Shown: piece after piece, positions 15,371 to 23,021 of the stretch
How the letters are laid out: each line of letters opens with the position of its first letter
Position numbering within the stretch: the first letter of the stretch is position 1
NCBI GenBank assembly: GCA_035259145.1
Contig: DATFWQ010000014.1
Span: 1-24,023 of the forward strand
DNA: 24,023 bases
Direction of reading: 5' to 3'
Source: CF-161 sp035259145
GTDB taxonomy: Bacteria > Chloroflexota > Dormibacteria > Dormibacterales > Dormibacteraceae
Notes under the pieces: model-generated
What the model was told of the DNA's origin: nothing
What the model saw: only the letters and a program-made list of their open reading frames with translations
Database searches by the model: none
Position numbers and translations under genes: made by a program

Positions 15371-15413
15371 ACGAATGCCCTCCAAACGGAGGGCGGGAAT
15401 CCTCCCCATTCGT
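15371..15413 (+). promoter_or_regulatory. Three-way-junction-like leader upstream of the histidine kinase
   Basis: The outer stem ACGAAT (15371-15376)/ATTCGT (15408-15413) encloses a perfect 7-bp hairpin GCCCTCC-AAAC-GGAGGGC (15377-15394) and a small GGGA-ATCC-TCCC hairpin (15395-15406). GGAGG (15388-15392) can instead pair with CCTCC (15401-15405), giving two mutually exclusive folds. It lies 38 bp before the longest kinase frame. The base pairing is seen directly; riboregulation is inferred. Confidence 0.4.
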
Positions 15414-15451
15414 CAGTCGTGAACGCCTCGCAAACAAGGTAGCGTAGCGAT

Positions 15452-17083
15452 GTGGCGTGCCGCAGCCTTGGAGCCCAGGTCGCCGGAATCCCACGGTCGG
15501 GAACCGCTTCGATGACCGTAGACACAATCGTCGACGGTACAGCTGTTGACTGGACCACGCCCGACCCGGAAGACCTCGGACTGACCGTACTGGCTGATCT
15601 GGTCAGATCTTCCGCCGACGGAATCCTCTTCCTGGCCACCGATCGTCGCTACGTCTACGCCAACCCGGCGGCCTGCAAGCTCATTGGTTACCCCATGGAA
15701 GCACTCGTGGGGCGCGACTTTCTCGATGACGTCCCCGAGTGCAATCGACCATCTACGCTGGCATATTTCGACCGGGCTCGCAGGGGAAAGGTAGACCGCG
15801 TTCCGTTGGTGTTCTCCAGGTCGGACGGATCCGAGCTGCACGTTGAAGGCACGACAACGATTCTGAAGTGCCGGCGTCATCGGCTGATCGCCGTGGTCTT
15901 TCAAGACGTAAGCGAGCGCCTGACGCAGGAGCGGAAGGCGGCCGCCCTTGCACAGGCAACGGCCAGTGTCGCCATCAGCGACTCCATCGAGGCGACCGTC
16001 CAGTCTCTCGCCGACTGTGCCCTCTATGGCACAAGAGCGCTGGGCGCCTATGTGACGTTCGGGGATGAAGACGACCTCGCCATCTGGATCGGCGCTGCCG
16101 GCTTGCCTGAGGGGTTTCGAAACGCCATTCGCCGCTTTGGGGCGGCCCCGGCGTTCGTGGCCTGTCAGCAGAATTCAACGGATCAACGAGTCGTCGTCTA
16201 CGCAGATGCGCGACGGCAGCTGGAGAGCAGGCTGAGAACGGCTCCGGTGACCGAGATACTCCGGCCGCTCCCCTGGCGGCCGGCCGTATTCGCACCCTTG
16301 ACCTATCGCGGGGCGATCGTCGGACTGCTGGGGGCCGTCTATCGCGATGGCGATCTCCCCTCTGAAGCGGAAACAACCTTCCTGGCAACGCTGGCAGACC
16401 AGGCGGCGATCGCTGCGGCAAATGCGAGGCTGGTGGCTGTCGCACAGGAGAAGGTCGCCCTAGAGGAAAGGCAGAGACTTGCGCGGGAGCTTCACGACTC
16501 GCTTTCGCAGGCGTTCTTCGGGATCGAGCTCGGAGCAACGCAGGCACGCGAGCTGGTCGAACGCGACCCTGCCGGAGTTGCCCAGCGGATCGACTACGTC
16601 CTGCAGCTTGCCGAGGCGGGCCAGGCCGAGATGCGGGCCTTGATCCTTGAGATGCGGCCCGAGCTGCTGGAGGCGGAAGGGCTTGCAGCTGCGCTTGACA
16701 AACAGGTCCAGGCGCTCCAGGCCCGCCACAGCATCGCTGGAAGGACACTCGCCACCGGAGAGCCCTCGTCGCCCTTCAAGGTCAAAGAGGCCCTGTACCG
16801 GATCGCACAGGAGGCGCTGCAGAACACGGTCAAGCACGCACAGGCCCAGCGCGTCGACGTCCACCTGGAGGCGCCAACCGGCGCGGTCGTCCTGAAGATC
16901 GTCGATGACGGGGTCGGCTTCAACCCCGAAGGGACGTTCCCGGGACACCTTGGCCTGCACTCCATGCGTGAGCGGGCGCTAGGGGTCGGGGGCTCGCTAG
17001 AGGTTATGAGCAACCCCGGCGAGGGCACTCGAATCGTCGCTACTGTGCCCTTGCCACGCGAAGTAAGCGCGGCATCGAACTGA
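15452..17083 (+). CDS. Orphan PAS-GAF sensor histidine kinase (NarL-partner type, HisKA_3)
   Basis: 543 aa, soluble, with no membrane segment. A PAS domain (about 48-155) includes RRYVYANPAACKLIGY. A GAF domain (about 165-325) includes VFAPLTYRGAIVGLLG. The HisKA_3 dimerisation/phospho-acceptor domain reads EERQRLARELHDSLSQA with H348. The HATPase domain has an N-box (ALQNTVKHA), G1 (DDGVGF) and G2 (GHLGLHSMRERA). The protein would sense an intracellular signal through PAS/GAF, perhaps redox, gas or a small ligand, and phosphorylate a LuxR/NarL-type response regulator. No such regulator gene is adjacent, so its partner is elsewhere. An ATG at 15512 (MTVDTIV) is an equally reasonable start; the first 20 residues look non-conserved. 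Confidence 0.93.
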   Translation: MACRSLGAQVAGIPRSGTASMTVDTIVDGTAVDWTTPDPEDLGLTVLADLVRSSADGILFLATDRRYVYANPAACKLIGYPMEALVGRDFLDDVPECNRPSTLAYFDRARRGKVDRVPLVFSRSDGSELHVEGTTTILKCRRHRLIAVVFQDVSERLTQERKAAALAQATASVAISDSIEATVQSLADCALYGTRALGAYVTFGDEDDLAIWIGAAGLPEGFRNAIRRFGAAPAFVACQQNSTDQRVVVYADARRQLESRLRTAPVTEILRPLPWRPAVFAPLTYRGAIVGLLGAVYRDGDLPSEAETTFLATLADQAAIAAANARLVAVAQEKVALEERQRLARELHDSLSQAFFGIELGATQARELVERDPAGVAQRIDYVLQLAEAGQAEMRALILEMRPELLEAEGLAAALDKQVQALQARHSIAGRTLATGEPSSPFKVKEALYRIAQEALQNTVKHAQAQRVDVHLEAPTGAVVLKIVDDGVGFNPEGTFPGHLGLHSMRERALGVGGSLEVMSNPGEGTRIVATVPLPREVSAASN

Positions 17084-17115
17084 GCTACGCCTTGAGGCAA
17101 CCTGGGCGAGGGGTC

Positions 17116-17133
17116 GCGGGCCGGCAGGCCCGC
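17116..17133. terminator. Hairpin between convergent kinase and STAND genes
   Basis: GCGGGCC (17116-17122) and GGCCCGC (17127-17133) form a perfect 7-bp stem with a GGCA loop in the 52-bp gap between the kinase stop (17083) and the STAND NTPase stop (17136). It is placed to end transcription from both strands. No T tract. Confidence 0.6.
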
Positions 17134-17135
17134 CG

Positions 17136-19688
17136 TCAGGGGTCACCCCCGAGTGCAGCCTCGGCGTCTTGACGCATGCGGGAAGAGAGCGGTGGGGTTC
17201 GCTTCTCGAGTGCGGACCTGTAGTCCTGGACCGCATCGTCGTGCCGCCCCATGGATTCGTACGCGCGAGCTCGGTTGTAGTACATCCACGCATTCTCTGG
17301 CGCGAGGTCAAGGCTGGCCTGAAACTCGGCCAGCGCGCGCGAGTGGTCGCCAAGCCCGGCGTAGGCCAGTCCTCGCGCGCTCAGGGCTTGCGACCTGAGG
17401 ACCTCATTCCCGACCGCCAGGTCGAGCGCGCGGCTGAGATCCTCGAGCGCTTCCTGAAACCTTCCAACCTCTGCGAGCAGCTGCCCTCTAGCCGAGAGCG
17501 CGTCCGCCTCGGCCCGCTTGTTTCCGACCGCTCGCCAGATGGCGACAGCCTCGCGATACGTAGCAGCCGCTGTCTCCACATCCGCGCCCTGGTCCTGGAG
17601 CTGCGCGGTCCGGACGAGGAGCTCTGCTTCGTCGTGAGCGTTGCCCGACGCCCGATAGATCCGCCGAGCCTGCCTCAGGAATCTGATCGCGTCTTCCCGG
17701 AGCCCGGCAGCTTCGCAAACCATCGCCAGATTGGAGAGCGCGACGGCCTGTCCGTCGCGATCTCTCACTTCCTGAAAGCCCTCGAGGGCGCGAAGGAGCA
17801 GGTCATGGCTGCGCTCGAAGTCGCCCTGCCGAACCCAGAGCAGCGCGAGCTGCGTAAGTGTGGCCGCCTCGTCACGACGGCGACGGCTCTGGTGATAGTG
17901 GTCCGCCGCCGCCTGCAGCAGCTCCAGCGATTTGCCGGCATCAGTCTCGGCCTGGAGCGTCGCCATGATGACCTCGGTCTCGGCCAGGTTGGGGAGGTCG
18001 TCCTGTGACCGGAACTGCGAGATCACCTTTTCCAGCAGCAGCGCAGCGCCGGCCGAGTCGCCGGACTGGTTGACGACCATCGCCTTGTTGACCATGGCTC
18101 GAGCCACCTCACGCTCGTCTCCCAGCTGCTGATAGACCGCCACCGCCTCGTCACACAGCTGGAGCGCCCGGGCGAACTGCTGCATGGCTGCGAACACCTG
18201 TGCCAGCCTTCCCAGCGCGTTTGCCTGGCCGTAGGGGTCGTCTGCCTCCTCGTAAAGCTGGAGCGCTTCCTGGGTGAAACCGAGCGCCTGCTCCCTCTGG
18301 CCCGTCCGGAGCGCCTCGTCAGCGCTCGACAGTGCCTGGTTCGCGCGCTGGCTGGCGTCGGGCTCCTCCCGCCCGGCTCGCCTGCTGGTCTCGAACCCGC
18401 TGTTCGACGCCAGCACCGCCTCGATGAAGCGGTCGTGAGTCAGCTCATACCAGCGAGCACGCGCCCGATACTCCGCGCGGATGAGGTGTCTGCTTTCGAA
18501 CTCGTCGATGACCGAGTTCGGGACGCCCGCAGTCCTGCGTGGCGTATGCAAGACGGTGTTTCTCGTCTTCATGGGGGTCACAAACGAGGTGGCGAACCAC
18601 TTGCGCAGAGAGCTCTCATCCATGCCGGTGCCCGGCAGCGCAGCTCTGATCGCGTCGTCGTAATAGCGGGAGAGCGCAGCGTCGACGCCCCCATACAGCG
18701 CTCGATGGTCTCTGGTGATCTCGACGACGTCGGAGGGCAGTCGCGACCAGAGGCTGCGACAGACGACCTGCAGCTGAACCGGGTCGATGAACTCGCCGGG
18801 CACGCTGAGGCTCTTGCCGTGGCCTGTGTCCATGCGGAACGTTCTCAGATCGTCAACCAGGTCCTCCGCGACGCCCTCAGCAAAGTACCGGCCCGCCTGG
18901 TGCACCGGCTTTGTGACCGCTTCGAGAGCGGCTTCGCGGCCGAGCAGCTCGAGCCGGTAGCGGGTGCGCAAGCCGCCTGGAAGGATCGGGGCGTAACGGT
19001 GAAGTGGGGCCAGCTGGTCCTCGCGGATCACGAAGACGATGCGCAGCACTGGATCCGAGTCGAGCGCGTCTCGCACCTGTTCGAAGAAGTAAGGACGCTG
19101 CTCCCAGCACTCAGGATGGAGCAGCAGCAACTCCTCGAACTGGTCGAAGATGACCAGCCGGGGCTTTCGGATTTCTTCCTCGTCCAGCGCGGGCGTTCGC
19201 ATAGCGAGGTAATCAGCGAAGGTCATCTCCTGCAACTGCTCGGGCGAGGTGAGGTCCGGCGTCGGCCCACCGTGGGTCGACCCGACGAACATGGGGCTGT
19301 CCGGCCTGGCCAATCGCTGCCGGTAGCGTCCCATCGAGACCTGACCGGGCTGCGCGTGACCAGCGCGCTCGTCCAGCCAGTGGCTCAGAACGTTGAACAC
19401 GAACACGTTCCGCACTCGTGGCGATACAACGTCGTTCGCCGTCGCGCGAACGCGGGCCGGCGGCAGGATGTCGAAGCGGGGCTGAAGAGCCGCGATGAGG
19501 CCGGCGTTGACCATTGAGGTCTTGCCTGCGCCTGAAGGTCCGAACAGAAGCAGCGTTTGCTGCGCGACGACGAGCGACGCGGCTTCTCGCACTTCGCGTG
19601 CCCTGCCGAAAAAGAGCGCACTCTCCGCTTGCTGATATGGCCGAGGCCCTACGTAGGGCTCGGCGACCTCACCGATCTGGCTGGCCAT
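17136..19688 (-). CDS. nSTAND-type NTPase with C-terminal TPR array (putative defence sensor)
   Basis: 850 aa. The N-terminus PYVGPRPYQQAESALFFGR (11-29) is the signature entry of the nSTAND1 class. Walker A is GPSGAGKTS (50-58). Walker B is LVIFDQFEELLLL (178-190), with D182 and E185/E186. A sensor-like arginine is in IREDQLAPL (R222). A winged-helix part ends with YELTHDRF, about residue 420. From about 445 to 840 there are nine to ten TPR units of about 40 residues (e.g. EALQLYEEADD, LALLWVRQGDFERS, LAYAGLGDHSRALAEF). STAND proteins oligomerise on ligand binding, usually sensed by the C-terminal repeats. The start overlaps the SIR2 gene by 20 bp, and GGAGG lies 10 nt before the ATG, so production is coupled. 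I infer it is the sensor that activates the SIR2 effector. Confidence 0.88.
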   Translation of the reverse strand: MASQIGEVAEPYVGPRPYQQAESALFFGRAREVREAASLVVAQQTLLLFGPSGAGKTSMVNAGLIAALQPRFDILPPARVRATANDVVSPRVRNVFVFNVLSHWLDERAGHAQPGQVSMGRYRQRLARPDSPMFVGSTHGGPTPDLTSPEQLQEMTFADYLAMRTPALDEEEIRKPRLVIFDQFEELLLLHPECWEQRPYFFEQVRDALDSDPVLRIVFVIREDQLAPLHRYAPILPGGLRTRYRLELLGREAALEAVTKPVHQAGRYFAEGVAEDLVDDLRTFRMDTGHGKSLSVPGEFIDPVQLQVVCRSLWSRLPSDVVEITRDHRALYGGVDAALSRYYDDAIRAALPGTGMDESSLRKWFATSFVTPMKTRNTVLHTPRRTAGVPNSVIDEFESRHLIRAEYRARARWYELTHDRFIEAVLASNSGFETSRRAGREEPDASQRANQALSSADEALRTGQREQALGFTQEALQLYEEADDPYGQANALGRLAQVFAAMQQFARALQLCDEAVAVYQQLGDEREVARAMVNKAMVVNQSGDSAGAALLLEKVISQFRSQDDLPNLAETEVIMATLQAETDAGKSLELLQAAADHYHQSRRRRDEAATLTQLALLWVRQGDFERSHDLLLRALEGFQEVRDRDGQAVALSNLAMVCEAAGLREDAIRFLRQARRIYRASGNAHDEAELLVRTAQLQDQGADVETAAATYREAVAIWRAVGNKRAEADALSARGQLLAEVGRFQEALEDLSRALDLAVGNEVLRSQALSARGLAYAGLGDHSRALAEFQASLDLAPENAWMYYNRARAYESMGRHDDAVQDYRSALEKRTPPLSSRMRQDAEAALGGDP

Positions 19689-20562
19689 CCGTGTAAGCCC
19701 TCCAGCGCCCGTACAGCTCCTCGGCGAACTGGTGAGCGGTGCCCCAGTACACGGCCACGTTCATGGTCTCGAAGTACCTCTCCATGTAGTCCTGGCCAGC
19801 CTCGCTGCCCCCACCGGGCAGGACCTGTACGGTGACGCTGACGCGCCGGTTGCCCTGCACAACCTTCTTCATCAGTCCACGATGGATGACGCGGAAGGGC
19901 CAGTCGTGCAGCCCATATCCGATAAAAATCAACGAGGCTTCAGCGATGGCCTCCTGAATGGCTGCAGGCACAACCGCATGAAAGTCCTCGGAGAGCCCCA
20001 GCAAGAAATCGAAATAGTCTTCCTCCGTCAGCACCATCGACTCCTTCAGGTCCAGGCACCCATGGAGATGGAAGACCACCGGTGTCTTCGGCTGAGGCTC
20101 AAAGCCGGCGCCCTGGGCGAAGATCGAGGGGTGCTTTCTGCGGACGGTGTCGTTCCAGGCACAGGTCTCACGTCGAGGGGCTTTTCCCTTTCTCCGAAGG
20201 GCCTCCATCAGGAAGTCGTCGTAGTTCGTGGTGATGTAGACCGGCAGCGGGAATTCGGCAAAGACCTTGTGGGGCTCCCCGTCGCGGCTGAAGTCTGGAT
20301 AGCCGAGCTGGCTCAGCCGCTTCGCGACCTCATCCTTGGGAAACATGCCTTCCCGGTAGGAGACCGCGAGGAATTGCGTGACGCGGATCAGATCCTCGGG
20401 GTCTTCCAGAGGATACTGATATTCAGTGGCCAGCTGTCTCGCGAGCTCGGGGGCGCGGGGGAGTGTGCCGTGGCTGGCTCCGGCTCCGAAGAAGGGCGTG
20501 CACTTACCCTCATGCAGCCTCCTCAGAAGGATCTCCCAGTCCCGCTCCCGTATCGTCGCCAC
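19669..20562 (-). CDS. SIR2-like NADase-type protein (putative abortive-infection effector)
   Basis: 297 aa, soluble. SIR2 motifs appear in order: FFGAGAS (24-30, NAD-phosphate loop), YITTNYDDFL (109-118, with the catalytic-type N113), FHLHGCLD (164-171, with H167) and IFIGYGLHDWPF (212-223, with D220). There is no zinc-binding cysteine quartet, as in SIR2_2-type prokaryotic proteins that cleave NAD rather than deacetylate. SIR2 domains of this kind kill or arrest phage-infected cells by NAD depletion in Thoeris ThsA, DSR, SIR2-pAgo and Avs5. The start is GTG at 20562, preceded by a strong AGGAGGAGG (about 20572-20580). A candidate promoter lies at 20613-20640. It is first of a two-gene operon with the STAND gene. 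Confidence 0.87.
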   Translation of the reverse strand: MATIRERDWEILLRRLHEGKCTPFFGAGASHGTLPRAPELARQLATEYQYPLEDPEDLIRVTQFLAVSYREGMFPKDEVAKRLSQLGYPDFSRDGEPHKVFAEFPLPVYITTNYDDFLMEALRRKGKAPRRETCAWNDTVRRKHPSIFAQGAGFEPQPKTPVVFHLHGCLDLKESMVLTEEDYFDFLLGLSEDFHAVVPAAIQEAIAEASLIFIGYGLHDWPFRVIHRGLMKKVVQGNRRVSVTVQVLPGGGSEAGQDYMERYFETMNVAVYWGTAHQFAEELYGRWRAYTDGQPDR

Positions 20563-20612
20563 AGCCCTGCCTCCTCCTCAGCCACCGTGCGGCCGGGCGT
20601 CGCCCCTGGTAC

Positions 20613-20640
20613 ATCATCGCACGCCCTGGTGGCTTGTCAA
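20613..20640 (-). promoter_or_regulatory. Candidate promoter of the SIR2-STAND operon
   Basis: On the minus strand a perfect TTGACA (-35, 20640-20635) is followed after 16 bp by GATGAT (-10, 20618-20613; four of six consensus positions). A start near 20606 would give a leader of about 44 nt carrying the AGGAGGAGG ribosome binding site. No other sigma-70-type pair in this 256-bp gap looks better on this strand. Confidence 0.45.
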
Positions 20641-20751
20641 CGGCTCTTGCCGGTGCATCCAGCCTCATGCTCTTCAGGGACGCGCCATTTGAGGTGTCCT
20701 GCCGCTCGAGCAGGGTGCCCCGGCCGAGCCCGGGCGTGACGGTCCGGTTTC

Positions 20752-20780
20752 TTGACCGGGTGGCGGCGCCGGCCGACAAT
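20752..20780 (+). promoter_or_regulatory. Candidate promoter of the divergent membrane-protein gene
   Basis: TTGACC (20752-20757) and GACAAT (20775-20780) are separated by 17 bp, five and four of six matches to the sigma-70 consensus. Transcription would start near 20787, which favours the ATG at 20819 over the GTG at 20792 as translation start. It is divergent from the SIR2 promoter, with about 110 bp between the two. Confidence 0.45.
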
Positions 20781-20818
20781 CCAGAGGCCGAGTGGTGGGA
20801 ACGGACGGGGGTGGTGCG

Positions 20819-22237
20819 ATGTGGAACAACACGGCTTTTAGAGAGCTGTTCGCCGCGGCGCGGCGCTATGGGTGGAGAAGCTGGGTTACCGGCGTGACGA
20901 TCGCTGCCACGGTCGCCGCGTTCCTGTCGGCCGCCGGCGTCACGATGAAGTTGTGGTTCTACGTCGCCCTCGCCGTAGGGGGAAGTGCCGTCAGCTTCGC
21001 TGTGTCTGCGCTCGGTCACCCGCGCTACCGCTTCAAACTGCTGACGCTCGGCATGAAGGTGGTCCGGGAGGGCGATAAGACCGGCCCAGCCGGGGGCCTG
21101 CACCTGGTCGGCGGCGGTCCTCGTCCGGCACTGGCGCCGGTCGCGCTCGGTCGAGCCATCGATTTCGCGTACGAAGCCGGATTCCGCCGTCTGCTCGCCG
21201 ACGCCGATCCCTGGATCGCCGTGATACCGAGCAGCCCTCGCGACGTATCGAAGCCTCACGAGCTCGTGTACCGGATGTTCGCGAAAGGACAGGTGCGCAC
21301 ACAGATTCGATTCCAACCCGGCGAGTTCGGTATCCCGGTCGAGACGTACGCGTTCGAGCGAGAGCTTTCGGAGGGCACCCACGACGCAGATCACATGCTG
21401 GCTGTCAAGGACCTCATCTACCTGCCGCACCTCTACAGGGCGATCTATCCCGAGCCCCCCGACATGGACGTGGCCGAGCCGTTCATCTGGCCTGAGCACT
21501 GCGTGGACCCACCGCTGCTGGCGGCGCGAAACATAGTGCTGGTCGGAGGTGGCGACACCAACTTCTGGCATGGCGCCGTCTTCGAAGCAGTGTGGCGAAA
21601 GTTCGCGGAGCCACCGAGCACGATCCCTCTCGCAATGCATTTTCGCCACGCCACCGCGGGCGGCGGGCGCTACGACTCGCGAGGCCTGAACGTAAGCCTG
21701 GCCGGAGAGCTGCCGGGAGCGGGTCGCGGAGAGAACGTGCTGGACGAGCGCCTGTTTCCGACCTACGCGATGATCCTCGGCTGCGACAACCCTTTCTCGA
21801 CCCGGACACCACCTCATCGCTGTGTGTTCGTCGCCGGTACACGCAGCCTGGGCACCGGGGGTGCGGTCCTCGCCCTGGCCGCGGTGGCCGCGAACATCAG
21901 GCACCAGCCAGGCGCCGACTACTGGAGCCTGGTGTCAAGCGTTGACGACAAAGTACGGGCTGGGGTGAGCGCGTTGCTGTGTCGCGTGACGCGCGTCCAG
22001 ATCGCGTGGAGACGGATCGAAGGACATCTCTACGGGAGGGAGCAGCGATCGATCCCCACGGACCGCCCGGATCCCTTCTACAGCGACACGGCGGTTCCCG
22101 CGGAGGTGGAATTTCTGGACAATCGCGCCGAGCCTTCGGTGTGGAGGGCTCTGGTCAGGTCCGAATCTCTCCCCCGCCACGTCGGGGGAGTACCCGGCGA
22201 AGCCGGGGGAGGGGGCTCGGGTGGGGCACAGGCGTAA
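20819..22237 (+). CDS. Unrecognised protein with two membrane helices and Rossmann-like C-terminal region
   Basis: About 472 aa. After a short basic N-terminus come two membrane helices (about 23-42 and 46-66), then a long soluble part. An unrecognised domain (about 85-215) includes VKDLIYLPHLYRAIYP. A region of alternating hydrophobic strands follows: NIVLVGGGDTNFWHGAVFEAV, later ILGCDNPFS, then CVFVAGTRSLGTGGAVLAL. These Gly-rich strand ends suggest a nucleotide-binding alpha/beta fold; I do not know the family. The last 20 or so residues (Gly-rich) are encoded by two strong hairpins at 22169-22207 and are probably not part of the fold. I chose the ATG at 20819 given the promoter position; a GTG at 20792 is the alternative. 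It is divergent from SIR2-STAND, so it may belong to the same system. Confidence 0.75.
   Translation: MWNNTAFRELFAAARRYGWRSWVTGVTIAATVAAFLSAAGVTMKLWFYVALAVGGSAVSFAVSALGHPRYRFKLLTLGMKVVREGDKTGPAGGLHLVGGGPRPALAPVALGRAIDFAYEAGFRRLLADADPWIAVIPSSPRDVSKPHELVYRMFAKGQVRTQIRFQPGEFGIPVETYAFERELSEGTHDADHMLAVKDLIYLPHLYRAIYPEPPDMDVAEPFIWPEHCVDPPLLAARNIVLVGGGDTNFWHGAVFEAVWRKFAEPPSTIPLAMHFRHATAGGGRYDSRGLNVSLAGELPGAGRGENVLDERLFPTYAMILGCDNPFSTRTPPHRCVFVAGTRSLGTGGAVLALAAVAANIRHQPGADYWSLVSSVDDKVRAGVSALLCRVTRVQIAWRRIEGHLYGREQRSIPTDRPDPFYSDTAVPAEVEFLDNRAEPSVWRALVRSESLPRHVGGVPGEAGGGGSGGAQA
22169..22207. terminator. Paired perfect hairpins inside the 3' end of the preceding gene
   Basis: CTCCCCCG (22169-22176)/CGGGGGAG (22183-22190) gives an 8-bp stem with a 6-nt loop. 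CCCGGC (22193-22198)/GCCGGG (22202-22207) gives a 6-bp stem with a GAA loop. They lie two bases apart within the last codons of the membrane-protein gene and look like a REP- or terminator-type element over which the reading frame runs. Confidence 0.55.
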
Positions 22238-22276
22238 CCAGGGAAGCACCAGACGGCTTTCACGGCCACGAGCCTC

Positions 22277-22303
22277 CGTCACACCCTCTCGCTGCCGGGT
22301 GTC
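22277..22303 (+). promoter_or_regulatory. Candidate ECF41-type promoter
   Basis: CGTCACA (22277-22283), then 16 bp, then TGTC (22300-22303). ECF41 sigma factors are reported to use promoters with TGTCACA at -35 and CGTC at -10. Both halves here differ by one base, and the position, about 60 bp before the decarboxylase-like gene, is right for autoregulation by the sigma factor encoded next to it. Confidence 0.4.
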
Positions 22304-22365
22304 AATGGAGTAGGGGCCCCGGAGAACCCCCGGGCTCAGAACAACTCCAACAGGAGGCCAAGGCA

Positions 22366-23007
22366 ATGACTCCGTACCTTCCACCGGTCGAGAGGCCGCC
22401 CAGTCTCTTCCTGAGACTGATCTACTTTGTTATGCGCCGCCAGCTCGGCAGAGTCCAGTTCGAGAAGCTCATGACGCCTATAGCGGTGCATTCAGCGCGC
22501 ATGCCCGCTGCGTTCCTGTCCTTCTACGGCAAGGTATCCCGGCTGGATAAAAAGCTCCGACTGCCATCGCAAACGGCGATGCTCATACGCGAGCGGGTTG
22601 CAAGCGTCAACAGCTGCGAGTTCTGCATGGACACCAACAGGTGGTACGCCACCAGGGATTCCGTTGAAAATGCACCGCGCTACGACGCGCTACCCGAGTA
22701 CAGGACGAGCCCGCTGTTCACGGACGGAGAGCGCGCCGCCCTGGACTACGCGACAGAGCTCACCGGCAACCGTAGAGTCGAGCCGGAGACATTCGCGCGA
22801 TTGGCGCGCTGCTACAGCGAGCGTGAGATATGCGACATCGTGTGGCTCGTCGCGAGCGAACACCTCTACAACATGACCAACATCGGTCTCAACATCGGTT
22901 CGGCCGGTCTCTGCGAGCTCAACGTGGCCTCCAGGCCGGCGGGGGAGGTCGGTGCCGCGAGCTCGTCGCGTGCCGGCGACAAGAGGGTGTCCGCGTCTTC
23001 TGGCTGA
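22366..23007 (+). CDS. Carboxymuconolactone decarboxylase/AhpD-like protein
   Basis: 213 aa, an all-helical CMD-family protein. The redox-type motif VNSCEFCMDTNRW carries the CxxC (cysteines at about residues 85 and 88) preceded by the acidic ERVAS stretch, as in AhpD-like peroxidase partners. The histidine often found after the second cysteine is missing. The start is fixed by AGGAGG (22352-22357), 8 nt before the ATG; the frame extends far upstream but has no other good start. The sigma factor gene follows after 14 bp, so they form an operon. CMD proteins are one of the three standard partners (COE) of ECF41 sigma factors, so this is presumably the main target of the neighbouring regulator. 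The substrate is unknown. Confidence 0.9.
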   Translation: MTPYLPPVERPPSLFLRLIYFVMRRQLGRVQFEKLMTPIAVHSARMPAAFLSFYGKVSRLDKKLRLPSQTAMLIRERVASVNSCEFCMDTNRWYATRDSVENAPRYDALPEYRTSPLFTDGERAALDYATELTGNRRVEPETFARLARCYSEREICDIVWLVASEHLYNMTNIGLNIGSAGLCELNVASRPAGEVGAASSSRAGDKRVSASSG

Positions 23008-23021
23008 AGTATCCCTGAGCG

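Noticed and set aside
18435..19517. Open frame of 360 codons on the plus strand
   Set aside because: It is antisense to the STAND NTPase, whose Walker motifs are unambiguous in the other strand.
19732..20739. Open frame of 335 codons on the plus strand
   Set aside because: It is antisense to the SIR2 gene and has no domain or ribosome binding site.
20510..21904. Open frame of 464 codons on the minus strand
   Set aside because: It lies antisense to the membrane-protein gene and the SIR2 5' region, has an Arg/His/Gly-rich composition without motifs, and reflects high GC at third positions of the real gene.
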